Part shown: piece by piece, positions 1 through 7,970 of the stretch
Layout of the letters: each line of letters opens with the position of its first letter
Position numbering within the stretch: the first letter of the stretch is position 1
Assembly (NCBI GenBank): GCA_040755715.1
Contig: JBFLXN010000018.1
Location: 1-26,477, forward strand
DNA length: 26,477 nucleotides
From: JBFLXN01 sp040755715 [NCBI: Candidatus Edwardsbacteria bacterium]
GTDB lineage: Bacteria > Edwardsbacteria > AC1 > JBFLXN01
Direction of reading: 5' to 3'
Notes under the pieces: model-generated
The model's database searches: none
Seen by the model: the letters and a program-made list of their open reading frames with translations, nothing else
Told to the model about the DNA's origin: nothing
Made by a program: the position numbers and the translations under genes

Positions 1-338
1 GTGGAAAAACAATCTCACTTACGACGAAAATTTCTTGCTCGCTAATTTTGCCAGACAGTCAATTTCGATTAATTTGTCAAACAAGTTAAAAAGAGCTTGA
101 CATAGTGTGTCCACGAAGGCACGAAATCACGAATTTTTTTGAACTCCGTGCTTTCTAAATTTCGTGTTTTCGTGGTAATTATTCAATTTCCTAGGCTCCA
201 AGATGACCTTCTAAGCGTTATAGTAATAAGGTTAGCATTATCTATTTTTTATATATGCAATTTATATGCCAAGAATGGAGAGAATAAAAATTTTTCCAGA
301 ATTACAAACGATAACTTTTTGATTTTTAAAGTAGTTAT
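1..338. other. AT-rich non-coding end region
   Basis: No convincing gene was seen on either strand. The short open frames are AT-rich, overlap repeats and look like no known protein. The stretch holds the inverted repeat at 111-176 and lies beyond the terminator of the array. Confidence 0.6.
111..176. repeat. inverted repeat, CACGAA-unit family (copy 1)
   Basis: The left arm is made of short direct units (CCACGAAGG, CACGAAATC, CACGAA). The right arm is complementary (TTTCGTGTTTTCGTGG). The centre is AT-rich. Similar copies lie at 3855-3938 and 10011-10091. Confidence 0.75.
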
Positions 339-367
339 AAAAAAAATAGCCCCGATTTACCATCGGG
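339..367 (-). terminator. Rho-independent terminator of the gene array
   Basis: Read on the minus strand, CCCGAT and ATCGGG form a 6-bp stem around a 5-nt loop. GC and then TATTTTTTTT follow. It lies about 120 nt past the stop of the sigma-54 activator gene and is the only hairpin with a strong U tract I found. It marks the end of the co-directional array. Confidence 0.8.
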
Positions 368-392
368 ACAGAATTTTTAACGAAAAAGAAAA

Positions 393-487
393 AGTGCAAA
401 TTTTGCACTCAGAAAAAAAGATAAGTCTTTCATTTTCAATGAATTAGATGAAAACGCAAATTTTGCATCAAAAGTGCAAATTTTGCA
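393..487. repeat. three copies of the dyad TGCAAATTTTGCA
   Basis: Dyads are centred at 401 (arms of 8, AGTGCAAA/TTTGCACT), 461 (GCAAATTTTGC) and 481 (TGCAAATTTTGCA). The spacings of 60 and 20 bp are whole helical turns. They lie just past the stop of the activator gene. Confidence 0.7.
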
Positions 488-1999
488 TCACTCACCATAT
501 TCTTTCAATTTATACTGCAAGGTTCTCAGGGAAATACCTAATTTCTTTGCAGCTTTCTTTCGGTCACCCCCTGCTTCTCGGAAAGCAGTTAGAATTATTT
601 CTTTTTCTGCTTCTTTCAAACTTTTGGTCTTTCTAACGAATCTGGGACCTACCTCTTTTTTCTGTTCTATGATTTCAGATGGTAAGTCAGAAAGAGAAAT
701 TATTTCACCTTTAGCCATCACTATTACATAGGAAATAACATTTTCCAGCTCTCTAATATTGCCCGGCCAGTTATAATGGAGAAGGGCGTCTATTGCCTTC
801 TCCTCAATACCTTTTATTCCTTTTGGTGTAAACACCTGTGTCTTTTTTAGGAAATGTTGGACTAAAATAGGAATATCTTCCTTTCTTTCGCGCAAAGGTG
901 GGAGTCTAATCCCCACTACTTTTAAGCGATAAAAGAGGTCTTCTCTAAATTTTCCTTCTTTTACTTCACTTTCAAGGTTTCTATTGGTAGCGGAAATAAT
1001 CCGGACATCCACTTTTCGTGGTTCGGTCTCGCCGATTCTGCGGATTTCACCATCCTGAAGCACCCGCAAGAGTTTTGTCTGAATTGAAGGAGAAATCTCT
1101 CCGACTTCATCAAGGAAAAATGTGCCGCCATCAGCCACTTCAAACAGTCCTGGTTTATCACTACTGGCTCCGGTAAAAGAACCCTTCTTATAGCCAAACA
1201 ATTCTGCCTCTAATAGTGTCTCTGGCAGAGCACCGCAATACTGAGCAACGAACTTTTTTTCACTTCGTGGGCCATTAAAGTGAATTGCCCTAGCAATTAA
1301 CTCTTTCCCAGTCCCACTTTCTCCTTCTAAGAGAACCGGCACAGAACTCTCAATTACCCTCTCTACTATTTCCAAAACTTCCTGGATTTTTTTCCCACGG
1401 CCGATAATATTCTCAAACCGATATTTTCCTTTGATTTCCTCTTTCAGGGCTATATTCTCGCTCTTCAGTTTTTCTTGTAATAAAGCATTATCAATAGCAA
1501 TAGCCGCCAGATTGGCAAAGGCGATAAGGAAATTAAGGTCTCTTTCAGAAAATACATTGGTTATAGTCCGGCTGTCAATATAAATCACACCGATAATCTT
1601 TTCCCTTTTAATTAGTGGCACGCAAAGAATTGAAAGGATGTGATAGAGAAAAACACTTTCTGAACCAGCAAAGCGGGGGTCGGTCTTGGCATCAGAGGTG
1701 AGAATTGGGTTTGCTTCATTGATTACTTTATGCACAATCGTATAGGAAATTTCGGTGGGGTCTTCAATCGTCTGTCTTTCAAAATTTCGTGCGGCTTTCA
1801 CCTTTAATTCTTGCCTAGTCTCATCTTTTAAGACCACAAAACCCCGTTCGGCTTTGGTTCTTTCTATCACCAAATCCATCACCCGATTTAGCAGTTCTTC
1901 AAGGTCCAAGATAGAATTGATAACTTGACTGATGTGATAGAGCGCTAATAAATCTTCTTGAGCCGGCCCGCCCGGTCTAGCTGATGAAAGATTATTCAT
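488..1999 (-). CDS. GAF-domain sigma-54-dependent transcriptional activator (NtrC family)
   Basis: 503 aa. Residues about 15-175 form a GAF sensor domain, 195-430 the AAA+ sigma-54 activation domain, and 460-503 a Fis-type helix-turn-helix. Visible motifs are Walker A GESGTGKE (226-233), the sigma-54 contact loop as GSFTGA (273-278; the family usually has GAFTGA), Walker B GGTFFLDE (291-298), and a C-terminal helix ISLRTLQYKLKEYGE. It should hydrolyse ATP to open promoters held by RNA polymerase with sigma-54. There is no response-regulator receiver domain, so input comes through the GAF pocket (ligand unknown) rather than from a phosphorelay. It is the last gene of the co-directional array, 35 nt after the lipoprotein gene. 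Targets are not visible here. The family call is very safe. Confidence 0.95.
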   Translation of the reverse strand: MNNLSSARPGGPAQEDLLALYHISQVINSILDLEELLNRVMDLVIERTKAERGFVVLKDETRQELKVKAARNFERQTIEDPTEISYTIVHKVINEANPILTSDAKTDPRFAGSESVFLYHILSILCVPLIKREKIIGVIYIDSRTITNVFSERDLNFLIAFANLAAIAIDNALLQEKLKSENIALKEEIKGKYRFENIIGRGKKIQEVLEIVERVIESSVPVLLEGESGTGKELIARAIHFNGPRSEKKFVAQYCGALPETLLEAELFGYKKGSFTGASSDKPGLFEVADGGTFFLDEVGEISPSIQTKLLRVLQDGEIRRIGETEPRKVDVRIISATNRNLESEVKEGKFREDLFYRLKVVGIRLPPLRERKEDIPILVQHFLKKTQVFTPKGIKGIEEKAIDALLHYNWPGNIRELENVISYVIVMAKGEIISLSDLPSEIIEQKKEVGPRFVRKTKSLKEAEKEIILTAFREAGGDRKKAAKKLGISLRTLQYKLKEYGE

Positions 2000-2034
2000 A
2001 ACTCGTCCATAGGATTCCCGCGCTTTCTCTGTTT

Positions 2035-3039
2035 CTACGGAACCACAAATTGTCCTTCTCTACCCGAGAGATTCCCATTAATATCACGCACATAGACCCA
2101 CCATTTATAACGTTCAGAAGGAAGGGAAATGCCAACCTTACACCAAGTCTGAGATGAAGGAATCCCTGTAATTTCCCAAACAATCAGTGAATCTTTAAGA
2201 ATTTTTATATCCCAACAAAATGGAGTGTCACCTACTAAAGTAAGTTTCCTCCATTTAAGACTATCAGTGGCAACCCAAAGTGTATCATAGTAACCATCGG
2301 GGTCAAGCGAATCTGGATAGTTTTTAATAACACGAGATAATATGTGTGGATTTGATTCTCCGATATACTTGGAGTACCAATCTTTTGCTCTGAAGACAAA
2401 TTGCCTTCCCACGAGCGTGTCTATTGTGCTTGCGTCTCTGAAATACTTATAAAAGTAACTTGTATAATCGTCAATACGGGGATGAGAATCTGCCCGACAA
2501 TAAGTTTGGTTTACCTTCACAAAGACCGAATCTCCAATCCAGTCTAGCCCATCAGGATGATTGTATTTTGCCTTGGTCTCAACATAATAAACCTCATTGG
2601 ATAATGGACCTATAAAGAAAAGATGCACCGAACGCACGGTGTCTCCAGAAAATTTCGGGATACCGTAAAGAATAAAATTTATGTTGTCAATTGTCTTGTC
2701 AGGAAAAACTTGCACCGTAGTATCTTCTTCTGAGTATCCTGGTGCAGTAGCCACGATTTTGTGGACTCCTGGTGGAATTCCGGTTATCTCATAAGATGTT
2801 TCCGAAATTCTGCCAGCCAAATTAACCGAAGGGATAATCACTGTCACATCCGAGACAGAGTTTCCTCGACGATTAGAAACTGTCCCTTTTACCGTTCCTT
2901 TGCCGGAAAGATTTATGGGGTCGTAAGGATTATCTCGCTTTGCGTGTGGTCCGCAGGAAAGAAAGAAACAAGAAAAAAGAAGCAAGAAGCAAGAAAAAAT
3001 CTGCCATCTGCCTTTTGCCTTCTGTTTTAAAACTATCAT
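2035..3039 (-). CDS. putative lipoprotein with carboxypeptidase-regulatory-like domain
   Basis: 334 aa. The N-terminus has a basic stretch, then a hydrophobic segment rich in F, L and C ending FLSCG. This suggests a lipoprotein signal with Cys near residue 29, although the lipobox is not ideal. After it comes KRDNPYDP, a motif common just behind the lipidated Cys in FCB-type lipoproteins. Residues about 46-125 look like a CarboxypepD_reg beta-sandwich (GTVKGTVSNRRGNSVSDVTV, then YEITGIPPGVHKIVATAPGY). The rest is a beta-rich extracytoplasmic region without a recognised fold. It starts 3 nt after the stop of the preceding gene, so the two are probably cotranslated. Its job is unknown; surface display or binding is a guess. 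The signal region seems to be built from a simple repeat (see findings). Confidence 0.75.
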   Translation of the reverse strand: MIVLKQKAKGRWQIFSCFLLLFSCFFLSCGPHAKRDNPYDPINLSGKGTVKGTVSNRRGNSVSDVTVIIPSVNLAGRISETSYEITGIPPGVHKIVATAPGYSEEDTTVQVFPDKTIDNINFILYGIPKFSGDTVRSVHLFFIGPLSNEVYYVETKAKYNHPDGLDWIGDSVFVKVNQTYCRADSHPRIDDYTSYFYKYFRDASTIDTLVGRQFVFRAKDWYSKYIGESNPHILSRVIKNYPDSLDPDGYYDTLWVATDSLKWRKLTLVGDTPFCWDIKILKDSLIVWEITGIPSSQTWCKVGISLPSERYKWWVYVRDINGNLSGREGQFVVP

Positions 3040-3042
3040 TGC

Positions 3043-3807
3043 CTATCTCTGCTGAGGACTTTCTGTCAAGAGAGCATCCATTATATTATAAAGATAAGTT
3101 GCCGCCGTAAGACTAATAAAAAATGTGCGAGTGCGATAGCAAAAATCATAGCGTTTATATTTCTTTTCAATGTCTCCCGGCTCTTTGGCATTTAAATACG
3201 CATTGTGAGTTACAAGATAAGCTATATGTGTAGAAATCAGACCAGCTGAAGCGGTGAGAAAAGAATATTTGAGAATTTTCCCTTTCTTTCGTTCACCACG
3301 AAAGCTCTGCCCCCAACCTGGCAAAAGGGAAGAGCGATAAAAAACGCCTTTCCAGGGTAGTAACGGAGATACTCCCTTTTCCGGTCCTCCTGGAGGTAAC
3401 GTGGTGGAATAGGAAGGTCTTTTAGGAAATTTTGTCTCTTTGACTTCTCGGAAGACTTGAATGATTTTGGGAGAAACAAACTCAGGATTTAGAGTAAACG
3501 ACTCATCTAAGTCTAAGATGTGACTAAATTCCTCTTTGGCTTTTTCTCTCTCTTCTAAGGCTACATAGGAAAAAGCCAGGTAGGTGTGCAGTGAAATCTG
3601 GGTAGATTTCTGAAATTCAAGAGTAGTATCCTGAAGTGCCTGTTGGGCTAAATTCACCGCTTTCTGGTAATCTCCTTGTTCATAGGTAAGAACAACAGAA
3701 TTGAGGAGAAAATCACTTTGGGCCGTTTCATCTGTTTCAGCAAAAAGTGACTGAAACCCCATTACTAGCAAGACACTAAACAAGCAGCAAATTTCGCTGA
3801 ATTTCAT
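3043..3807 (-). CDS. TPR / DUF5683-like membrane protein
   Basis: 254 aa. It has an N-terminal signal peptide (about 1-23, ending LFAETD) and a TPR-like helical stretch (about 35-110, YEQGDYQKAVNLAQQAL). A Pro-rich linker follows, then the motif SLLPGWGQ (about 161-168) that opens DUF5683-type domains, and two hydrophobic segments (about 185-203 and 224-243). The family is common in Bacteroidota and relatives, is envelope associated, and has no defined biochemical role. It sits between the PEGA-domain kinase (191 nt upstream, with a large inverted repeat in the gap) and the lipoprotein gene (3 nt downstream). No Shine-Dalgarno is obvious before the chosen ATG, but the signal peptide supports this start. 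Confidence 0.72.
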   Translation of the reverse strand: MKFSEICCLFSVLLVMGFQSLFAETDETAQSDFLLNSVVLTYEQGDYQKAVNLAQQALQDTTLEFQKSTQISLHTYLAFSYVALEEREKAKEEFSHILDLDESFTLNPEFVSPKIIQVFREVKETKFPKRPSYSTTLPPGGPEKGVSPLLPWKGVFYRSSLLPGWGQSFRGERKKGKILKYSFLTASAGLISTHIAYLVTHNAYLNAKEPGDIEKKYKRYDFCYRTRTFFISLTAATYLYNIMDALLTESPQQR

Positions 3808-3854
3808 CTGCTAGATAGTCAGAGAACATTGTCCCCTGAAACCTCTTTTATAAA

Positions 3855-3938
3855 ACCACGGAAGCACGGAATTATGGGAATTGTTTTTTTCTGGATAAAA
3901 TTATATTCCGTGTTTCTAAACTTCCGTGTTTCCGTGGT
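3855..3938. repeat. inverted repeat, CACGGAA-unit family (copy 2)
   Basis: The left arm is ACCACGGAAGCACGGAA and the right arm is CTTCCGTGTTTCCGTGGT, around an AT-rich core. It fills the gap between the kinase gene and the DUF5683-like gene. Confidence 0.8.
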
Positions 3939-3998
3939 AATTATAAGAATTCCTCATAAAAGTTTTGTTATTTGTCATTTTGCATTTTGCCTTTGCAG

Positions 3999-5729
3999 TT
4001 ATTGTAGTTCTCTAAATCTTTCCAAGGTATCACCTTCCAGAATATTTATCTTTTCTTCCCATTCTTTGATTCCCGGGTTGACCAACCGAAGGGTATGTTC
4101 TCCGATGGTTACTCTAAATGGTTTACCAAGAGGCGTCATCCCAACCTTTTCACCATCTAAATAAACTTCGGCCCAAGGAGTCACCCCGACTTTCAGATAG
4201 CCATACGCCTCTGGCATAGTTATAGATTTTTCAAGGGTATCATTGGGTATAACTGAAATTGTCTCCTGATACTCCCGACGATTTGGATGGCGCAGAACTA
4301 AAATGTATCTTCCTACTTCTATTTTTAAAGGATTTGGAAAAGGAGTCGTCCCCACAGGCTTGTGGTCCAGATAAACAGCAGCCCAAGGAACAACCGCAAT
4401 TTTCAAATAGCCAAACTGCTTTTCCTTTGGTACCAGATTAGCGATTACTTTAATTTTTTCCTTTGACCTCAACTGTCTTTTTATCAAGAATCCTTGAAAT
4501 CCTTCTTTCTCCAAGCGCAAAGAGTGCTCACCTAATAAGACATCTTCAATCAAGCAAGGAGTAATGCCTTTCTTCCGGCCATCAAGATAGACAAAAGCAC
4601 TTTCAGGCTGTGAAAGAACCAATAAGGAACCAGTCTCCGGAGTAATTTTAGGAGGTGAGACTGAAGTCGTATCACTAATAACTACCGGTGGATAGTGGGT
4701 TTGATTGATAGAAGATTTGTCTCTATTTTGTAGATACAAGAAGAAGACTATGGCCATTGCTCCCAAGGTAAAAATAGAAATAAAACCGGTCAACAAGGTT
4801 CTTCGTCTTCGCTCTTTTACTACTTGTAGTTGAATAGCTTTTATATCTTCTTTTCTCGGCGAATAGGTCAATGGTTCAGCTTGGTATCTAATTATTGTCT
4901 CTTTTGAAACCGCCACATAAGGGTGAACTTCTCGGAGAACTTCTTCCAAATTCTGATAGCGGTCTTTAGGGTCTTTCTTCAAAAGTCTCTTACAAATTTT
5001 TTCAATGGGTTCTGGTATTTTTTCTTTTTCTCTACCAGACTTTTTCAGAAGTTGTTTTGGTTCACCAGCAAGAACTCTGTTGATTGTTTCGGAGTGGCTT
5101 TCACCTTGAAAGGGGTTACTTCCACTTAACATTTCATAAAAGCAGACACCCAAAGCAAAAATGTCTGACCTTTCGTCTGCCTTTTTCCCTCTGATTTGTT
5201 CTGGAGCAAGATAACCCGGTGTCCCCACAAACATTCCTGGGTCAGTAATGGCAAAAGTTTCCTTGGCGTAAGCCAGTCCGAAATCAGTAATTTTCACCAA
5301 ACCCTCACGACTAATCATAATATTAGCAGGCTTAATATCCCGATGGAAAATCCCATTTTGATGAGCATATTTCAAACCCTCGGCAATTTCTCTCAAAATA
5401 TAAAGTGCAACTGGTAATGGAATAGGTTTACCTAGGGAAATAATTTCTTTCAATGAGCGTCCTTCAATATATTCTAAAACAATAAAATATGATTCATCTT
5501 TTCTAAAATAATCAATGATTTTTACAATATTTTCGTGATTCAGTCCTGCTAAGATTTTTGCCTCTCGCTCAAATCTTTTGACAAAATTTTCATCTGAGGC
5601 TAAATGAGGGTGAAGTTTCTTGATCACTACTTCTCGTCCCAAAGTAGTTTGAATCCCTTTATAAATGGTAGCCATTCCACCGGTAGCAATGGTTTCCTGA
5701 ATCTGATATTTTCCAGAAATATCAAACAT
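3999..5729 (-). CDS. transmembrane Ser/Thr protein kinase with three PEGA domains
   Basis: 576 aa. The Hanks-type kinase domain spans residues about 8-270: Gly loop ATGGMA, catalytic Lys37 in VVIKKL, HRDIKPAN with Asp131, DFG with Asp149, and activation-segment end GTPGYLAPE. All catalytic residues are present. One membrane helix at about 311-334 follows an RRRR stop-transfer run. Outside lie three PEGA repeats (about 367-420, 441-500 and 516-570), each with a YLD turn followed by G-x-TP. The layout is that of PknB-like receptor kinases with a surface or periplasmic sensor part. PEGA domains are thought to bind surface structures. It lies 144 nt downstream of a cheW gene, so phosphorylation of chemosensory or Roadblock partners is possible but not shown. 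Confidence 0.93.
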   Translation of the reverse strand: MFDISGKYQIQETIATGGMATIYKGIQTTLGREVVIKKLHPHLASDENFVKRFEREAKILAGLNHENIVKIIDYFRKDESYFIVLEYIEGRSLKEIISLGKPIPLPVALYILREIAEGLKYAHQNGIFHRDIKPANIMISREGLVKITDFGLAYAKETFAITDPGMFVGTPGYLAPEQIRGKKADERSDIFALGVCFYEMLSGSNPFQGESHSETINRVLAGEPKQLLKKSGREKEKIPEPIEKICKRLLKKDPKDRYQNLEEVLREVHPYVAVSKETIIRYQAEPLTYSPRKEDIKAIQLQVVKERRRRTLLTGFISIFTLGAMAIVFFLYLQNRDKSSINQTHYPPVVISDTTSVSPPKITPETGSLLVLSQPESAFVYLDGRKKGITPCLIEDVLLGEHSLRLEKEGFQGFLIKRQLRSKEKIKVIANLVPKEKQFGYLKIAVVPWAAVYLDHKPVGTTPFPNPLKIEVGRYILVLRHPNRREYQETISVIPNDTLEKSITMPEAYGYLKVGVTPWAEVYLDGEKVGMTPLGKPFRVTIGEHTLRLVNPGIKEWEEKINILEGDTLERFRELQ

Positions 5730-5799
5730 CTTTCCGCTCTCCGTCTTCCGCCATCTATTGGCTTATGGTGCCTGGTAAAATAAATAAGGGTTACATCTA

Positions 5800-5813
5800 C
5801 ACAGATTTCTGTG
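5800..5813. promoter_or_regulatory. perfect dyad CACAGA-TT-TCTGTG
   Basis: Perfect 6-bp arms around TT lie 70 nt upstream of the kinase ATG, in the 144-nt gap after cheW copy 1. It could be an operator or a chance palindrome. No convincing -35/-10 pair was seen beside it. Confidence 0.35.
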
Positions 5814-5873
5814 AAATCATACCTTTATTTAGTTGACAAAGCATTATGGCTATTGGCTCGTGGCGCATAGCGG

Positions 5874-6329
5874 TTAGTGATGAACCAATTTCTTCAATTC
5901 TCTCTCGCTTAAGATTCCTTCTAAATTGAGAATGATAATAAGTCTCTCCTCGGTTTGCAAAATGGCGGAGAGGCAAGAAGAATTCCTTTTGTTTAAAATA
6001 AGCGGTGGAAGTAATTTGATTTTCTCTTCACTAACTTCTAATATTTCCCCGGCTCCATCAATTAAAAACCCAAGACTAATTCCTTTTATTTCACTGAGAA
6101 GAAAATTTTTTTTACCTTTAGGTTTTTTTTCATCAGTTAAATTCAATTGAAAAGCCAAATTTACCAATGGAATATTTATTCCCCTAAAAGAAACTATTCC
6201 CAAAACTTGTGGAGGCAATTTCTGCTTCTCAAGAATCTCTCCCCTTCTGACAATTTCTTTTACTTGCTCAATCTTTATGCCAAAGATTTGTTTTCCTATC
6301 TTAATGGTAAGGATTCTTTGAGTATTCAT
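5874..6329 (-). CDS. cheW: CheW-like chemotaxis coupling protein (copy 1)
   Basis: 151 aa, a normal length for CheW. Seen are the N-terminal strand ILTIKIGKQIFGIKI, the strand pair VLGIVSFRGINIPLVNL (usual form GxxxLRGxxIPVxDL), and GFLIDGAGEILEVSEEKI. The usual Asp in VIDL is Asn here (LVNL), a mild divergence. It should couple the receptor just upstream to a CheA kinase, which is not in this window. The start is 8 nt after the receptor stop, and a GGAG overlaps that stop codon. The last bases of the gene lie in a repeat element shared with position 26356-26370 that supplies the His and the stop codon. Confidence 0.9.
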   Translation of the reverse strand: MNTQRILTIKIGKQIFGIKIEQVKEIVRRGEILEKQKLPPQVLGIVSFRGINIPLVNLAFQLNLTDEKKPKGKKNFLLSEIKGISLGFLIDGAGEILEVSEEKIKLLPPLILNKRNSSCLSAILQTEERLIIILNLEGILSERELKKLVHH

Positions 6330-6337
6330 TTAACGAG

Positions 6338-7942
6338 TTACTCCACTTCAAACTTACCAACTAGATTTTTCAGTTTCTCCGCCAATTCTGCCAGACTTTG
6401 GGCTGAGGCCGACATCTCCTGCATTGAAGCGGTCTGTTCTTGCACGGCGGCTGCCACTTCTTCTGTATTAGCCGCGGTTTCTAAAGCCACGGTGGAAATG
6501 TCTGCCACTGATTTGACCACCTGTTGAGTGCTCTCAGATTGAGCTTTACTGACATCAGCAATCTGTCTCACCATAGTGGAAGCGACAGTCACCGTGCTAT
6601 TAATCAACTTCAATGCCTCTTCCGCTTTATCCACTGTTTCCTTACCCCAGATGACCACTTCTTTTTCTTTTTCAATCATTTCTACGGTTTCGGCTATTTC
6701 CCTTTCTATCTCCCGAATGAGGGTGCTCACTCTTTCCGTTGATTGGGCAGATTCAACCGCTAATCTTCGGACTTCCTCAGCCACCACTGTAAATCCCCGG
6801 CCAGCTTCGCCAGCTTTAGCCGCTTCAATAGCGGCATTTAGTGCCAAAAGGTCTGTTTGCTCAGCAATACTGGTAATCAGCCCAACAATTTCACCAATTT
6901 GCTTTGAATGTTGACTAAGCAATTGAACTCGTTCTGCCGTTTGGTTTGCTACCGTGAAAATTTCGGTCATCCTAGTAACACTATGTTGTGCCGCCTGCAT
7001 TCCACCAACAGCCGCCTCGGTTGAACGATGAGAGGAAACCGCCGTCATCCTCACCTGAGAATCAATCTTCCTCGTAGAAGCGGAAACATTCTCTACCTCC
7101 TTAGATATTTCCGTAATTCTTTCTGATTGTTGAGCCGCCCCTTTGGCCATCTGTTGAACTGTTCCAGAGATTTCCTCAGCCGAAGCATTCATTTCTTCTG
7201 CCGAAGCTGAAAGCTCTTGAGCCGTAGAAGCCACTTCTGAAGCAACCTTCGTTACCTCAAGCACAATCTCTTGGAACCGGTCTAACATTGCATTAAGGCT
7301 AATAGCCAACCATTCTAATTCGTCTTTTTCTTCGGTCTTTACTCTTTTGCCCAAATCACCTCTTTCTGCCGTAGCAATTACCACCCGCATTTTCTTAATC
7401 TTCTCTAATATTTTCGCCGCAGGCACAATCATATAATATCCAACCAAACAGAAGGAAGCGAGTTTCAATATTTCTCTAATCGGATGCAATAATATCTGCT
7501 GAGACAGAATAAGAATCAGCAAATAGCAAACCACCACCAACCCTACACCAAAAAAGCCCTCTTTATATCCCTTTCTAATTCCTTCGTGATAGAAAGCCAA
7601 AAAATAAAGGAGGAAAAAAGGACTCTCGGCGGCTCCTGTATAATAGACTAAAAAAGTAATAAGCAGAATATCAAAGGTCATACTCAAGTATTTCGTCCAA
7701 AAGAAGTAGTATTTCCTCTTCAAACCCCAAAAAAACAGAGTATTGAAAGAAACACTAAGCATGACAAAGAGGCCCAAAGCCCAGAATGGAATGGGTAATT
7801 TTAAAATCTTGGCTAAGAAGAGGAGAACACCTATTTTGATGATATTACCCCATCTTGTCTTAACTGATATTTGTAAAGCTTCTTTATAAGTTTCTTCCTG
7901 CTCTTTTTCAAATAATTTGAAGTTTTGCTCGAGGTCTTTCAT
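6338..7942 (-). CDS. methyl-accepting chemotaxis protein, multi-pass membrane input (MCP1)
   Basis: 534 aa. Residues about 33-180 contain some six hydrophobic segments with short loops, and there is no large periplasmic ligand domain. A HAMP-like linker (about 181-235, GDLGKRVKTEEKDELEWLAISLNAML) leads into a long methyl-accepting coiled coil. The signalling tip reads [21 protein letters not shown], which is canonical except Asp where the family has Asn (QTN). Ala/Glu-rich helical stretches on both sides carry likely Glu/Gln methylation sites for CheR and CheB. It probably senses something in the membrane or cell. AGGAG lies 7 nt before the ATG, supporting the start. The next receptor ends 28 nt upstream. 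Confidence 0.93.
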   Translation of the reverse strand: MKDLEQNFKLFEKEQEETYKEALQISVKTRWGNIIKIGVLLFLAKILKLPIPFWALGLFVMLSVSFNTLFFWGLKRKYYFFWTKYLSMTFDILLITFLVYYTGAAESPFFLLYFLAFYHEGIRKGYKEGFFGVGLVVVCYLLILILSQQILLHPIREILKLASFCLVGYYMIVPAAKILEKIKKMRVVIATAERGDLGKRVKTEEKDELEWLAISLNAMLDRFQEIVLEVTKVASEVASTAQELSASAEEMNASAEEISGTVQQMAKGAAQQSERITEISKEVENVSASTRKIDSQVRMTAVSSHRSTEAAVGGMQAAQHSVTRMTEIFTVANQTAERVQLLSQHSKQIGEIVGLITSIAEQTDLLALNAAIEAAKAGEAGRGFTVVAEEVRRLAVESAQSTERVSTLIREIEREIAETVEMIEKEKEVVIWGKETVDKAEEALKLINSTVTVASTMVRQIADVSKAQSESTQQVVKSVADISTVALETAANTEEVAAAVQEQTASMQEMSASAQSLAELAEKLKNLVGKFEVE

Positions 7943-7970
7943 TCTTTTTCTCCTTATATTATCAGTGGTT

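Noticed and set aside
139-447. 102-aa plus-strand open frame at the left end
   Set aside because: It runs through an inverted repeat and the terminator, with AT-rich composition and no recognisable protein features.
3340-3400. Possible palindrome insertion in the DUF5683-like protein (LPPGGPEKGVSPLLPWKG)
   Set aside because: Only weak 4-5 bp stems were found and no second copy in the window; not enough to call.
5828-5860. TTGACA-like sequence in the kinase-cheW gap
   Set aside because: No -10 hexamer at a sensible distance on either strand.
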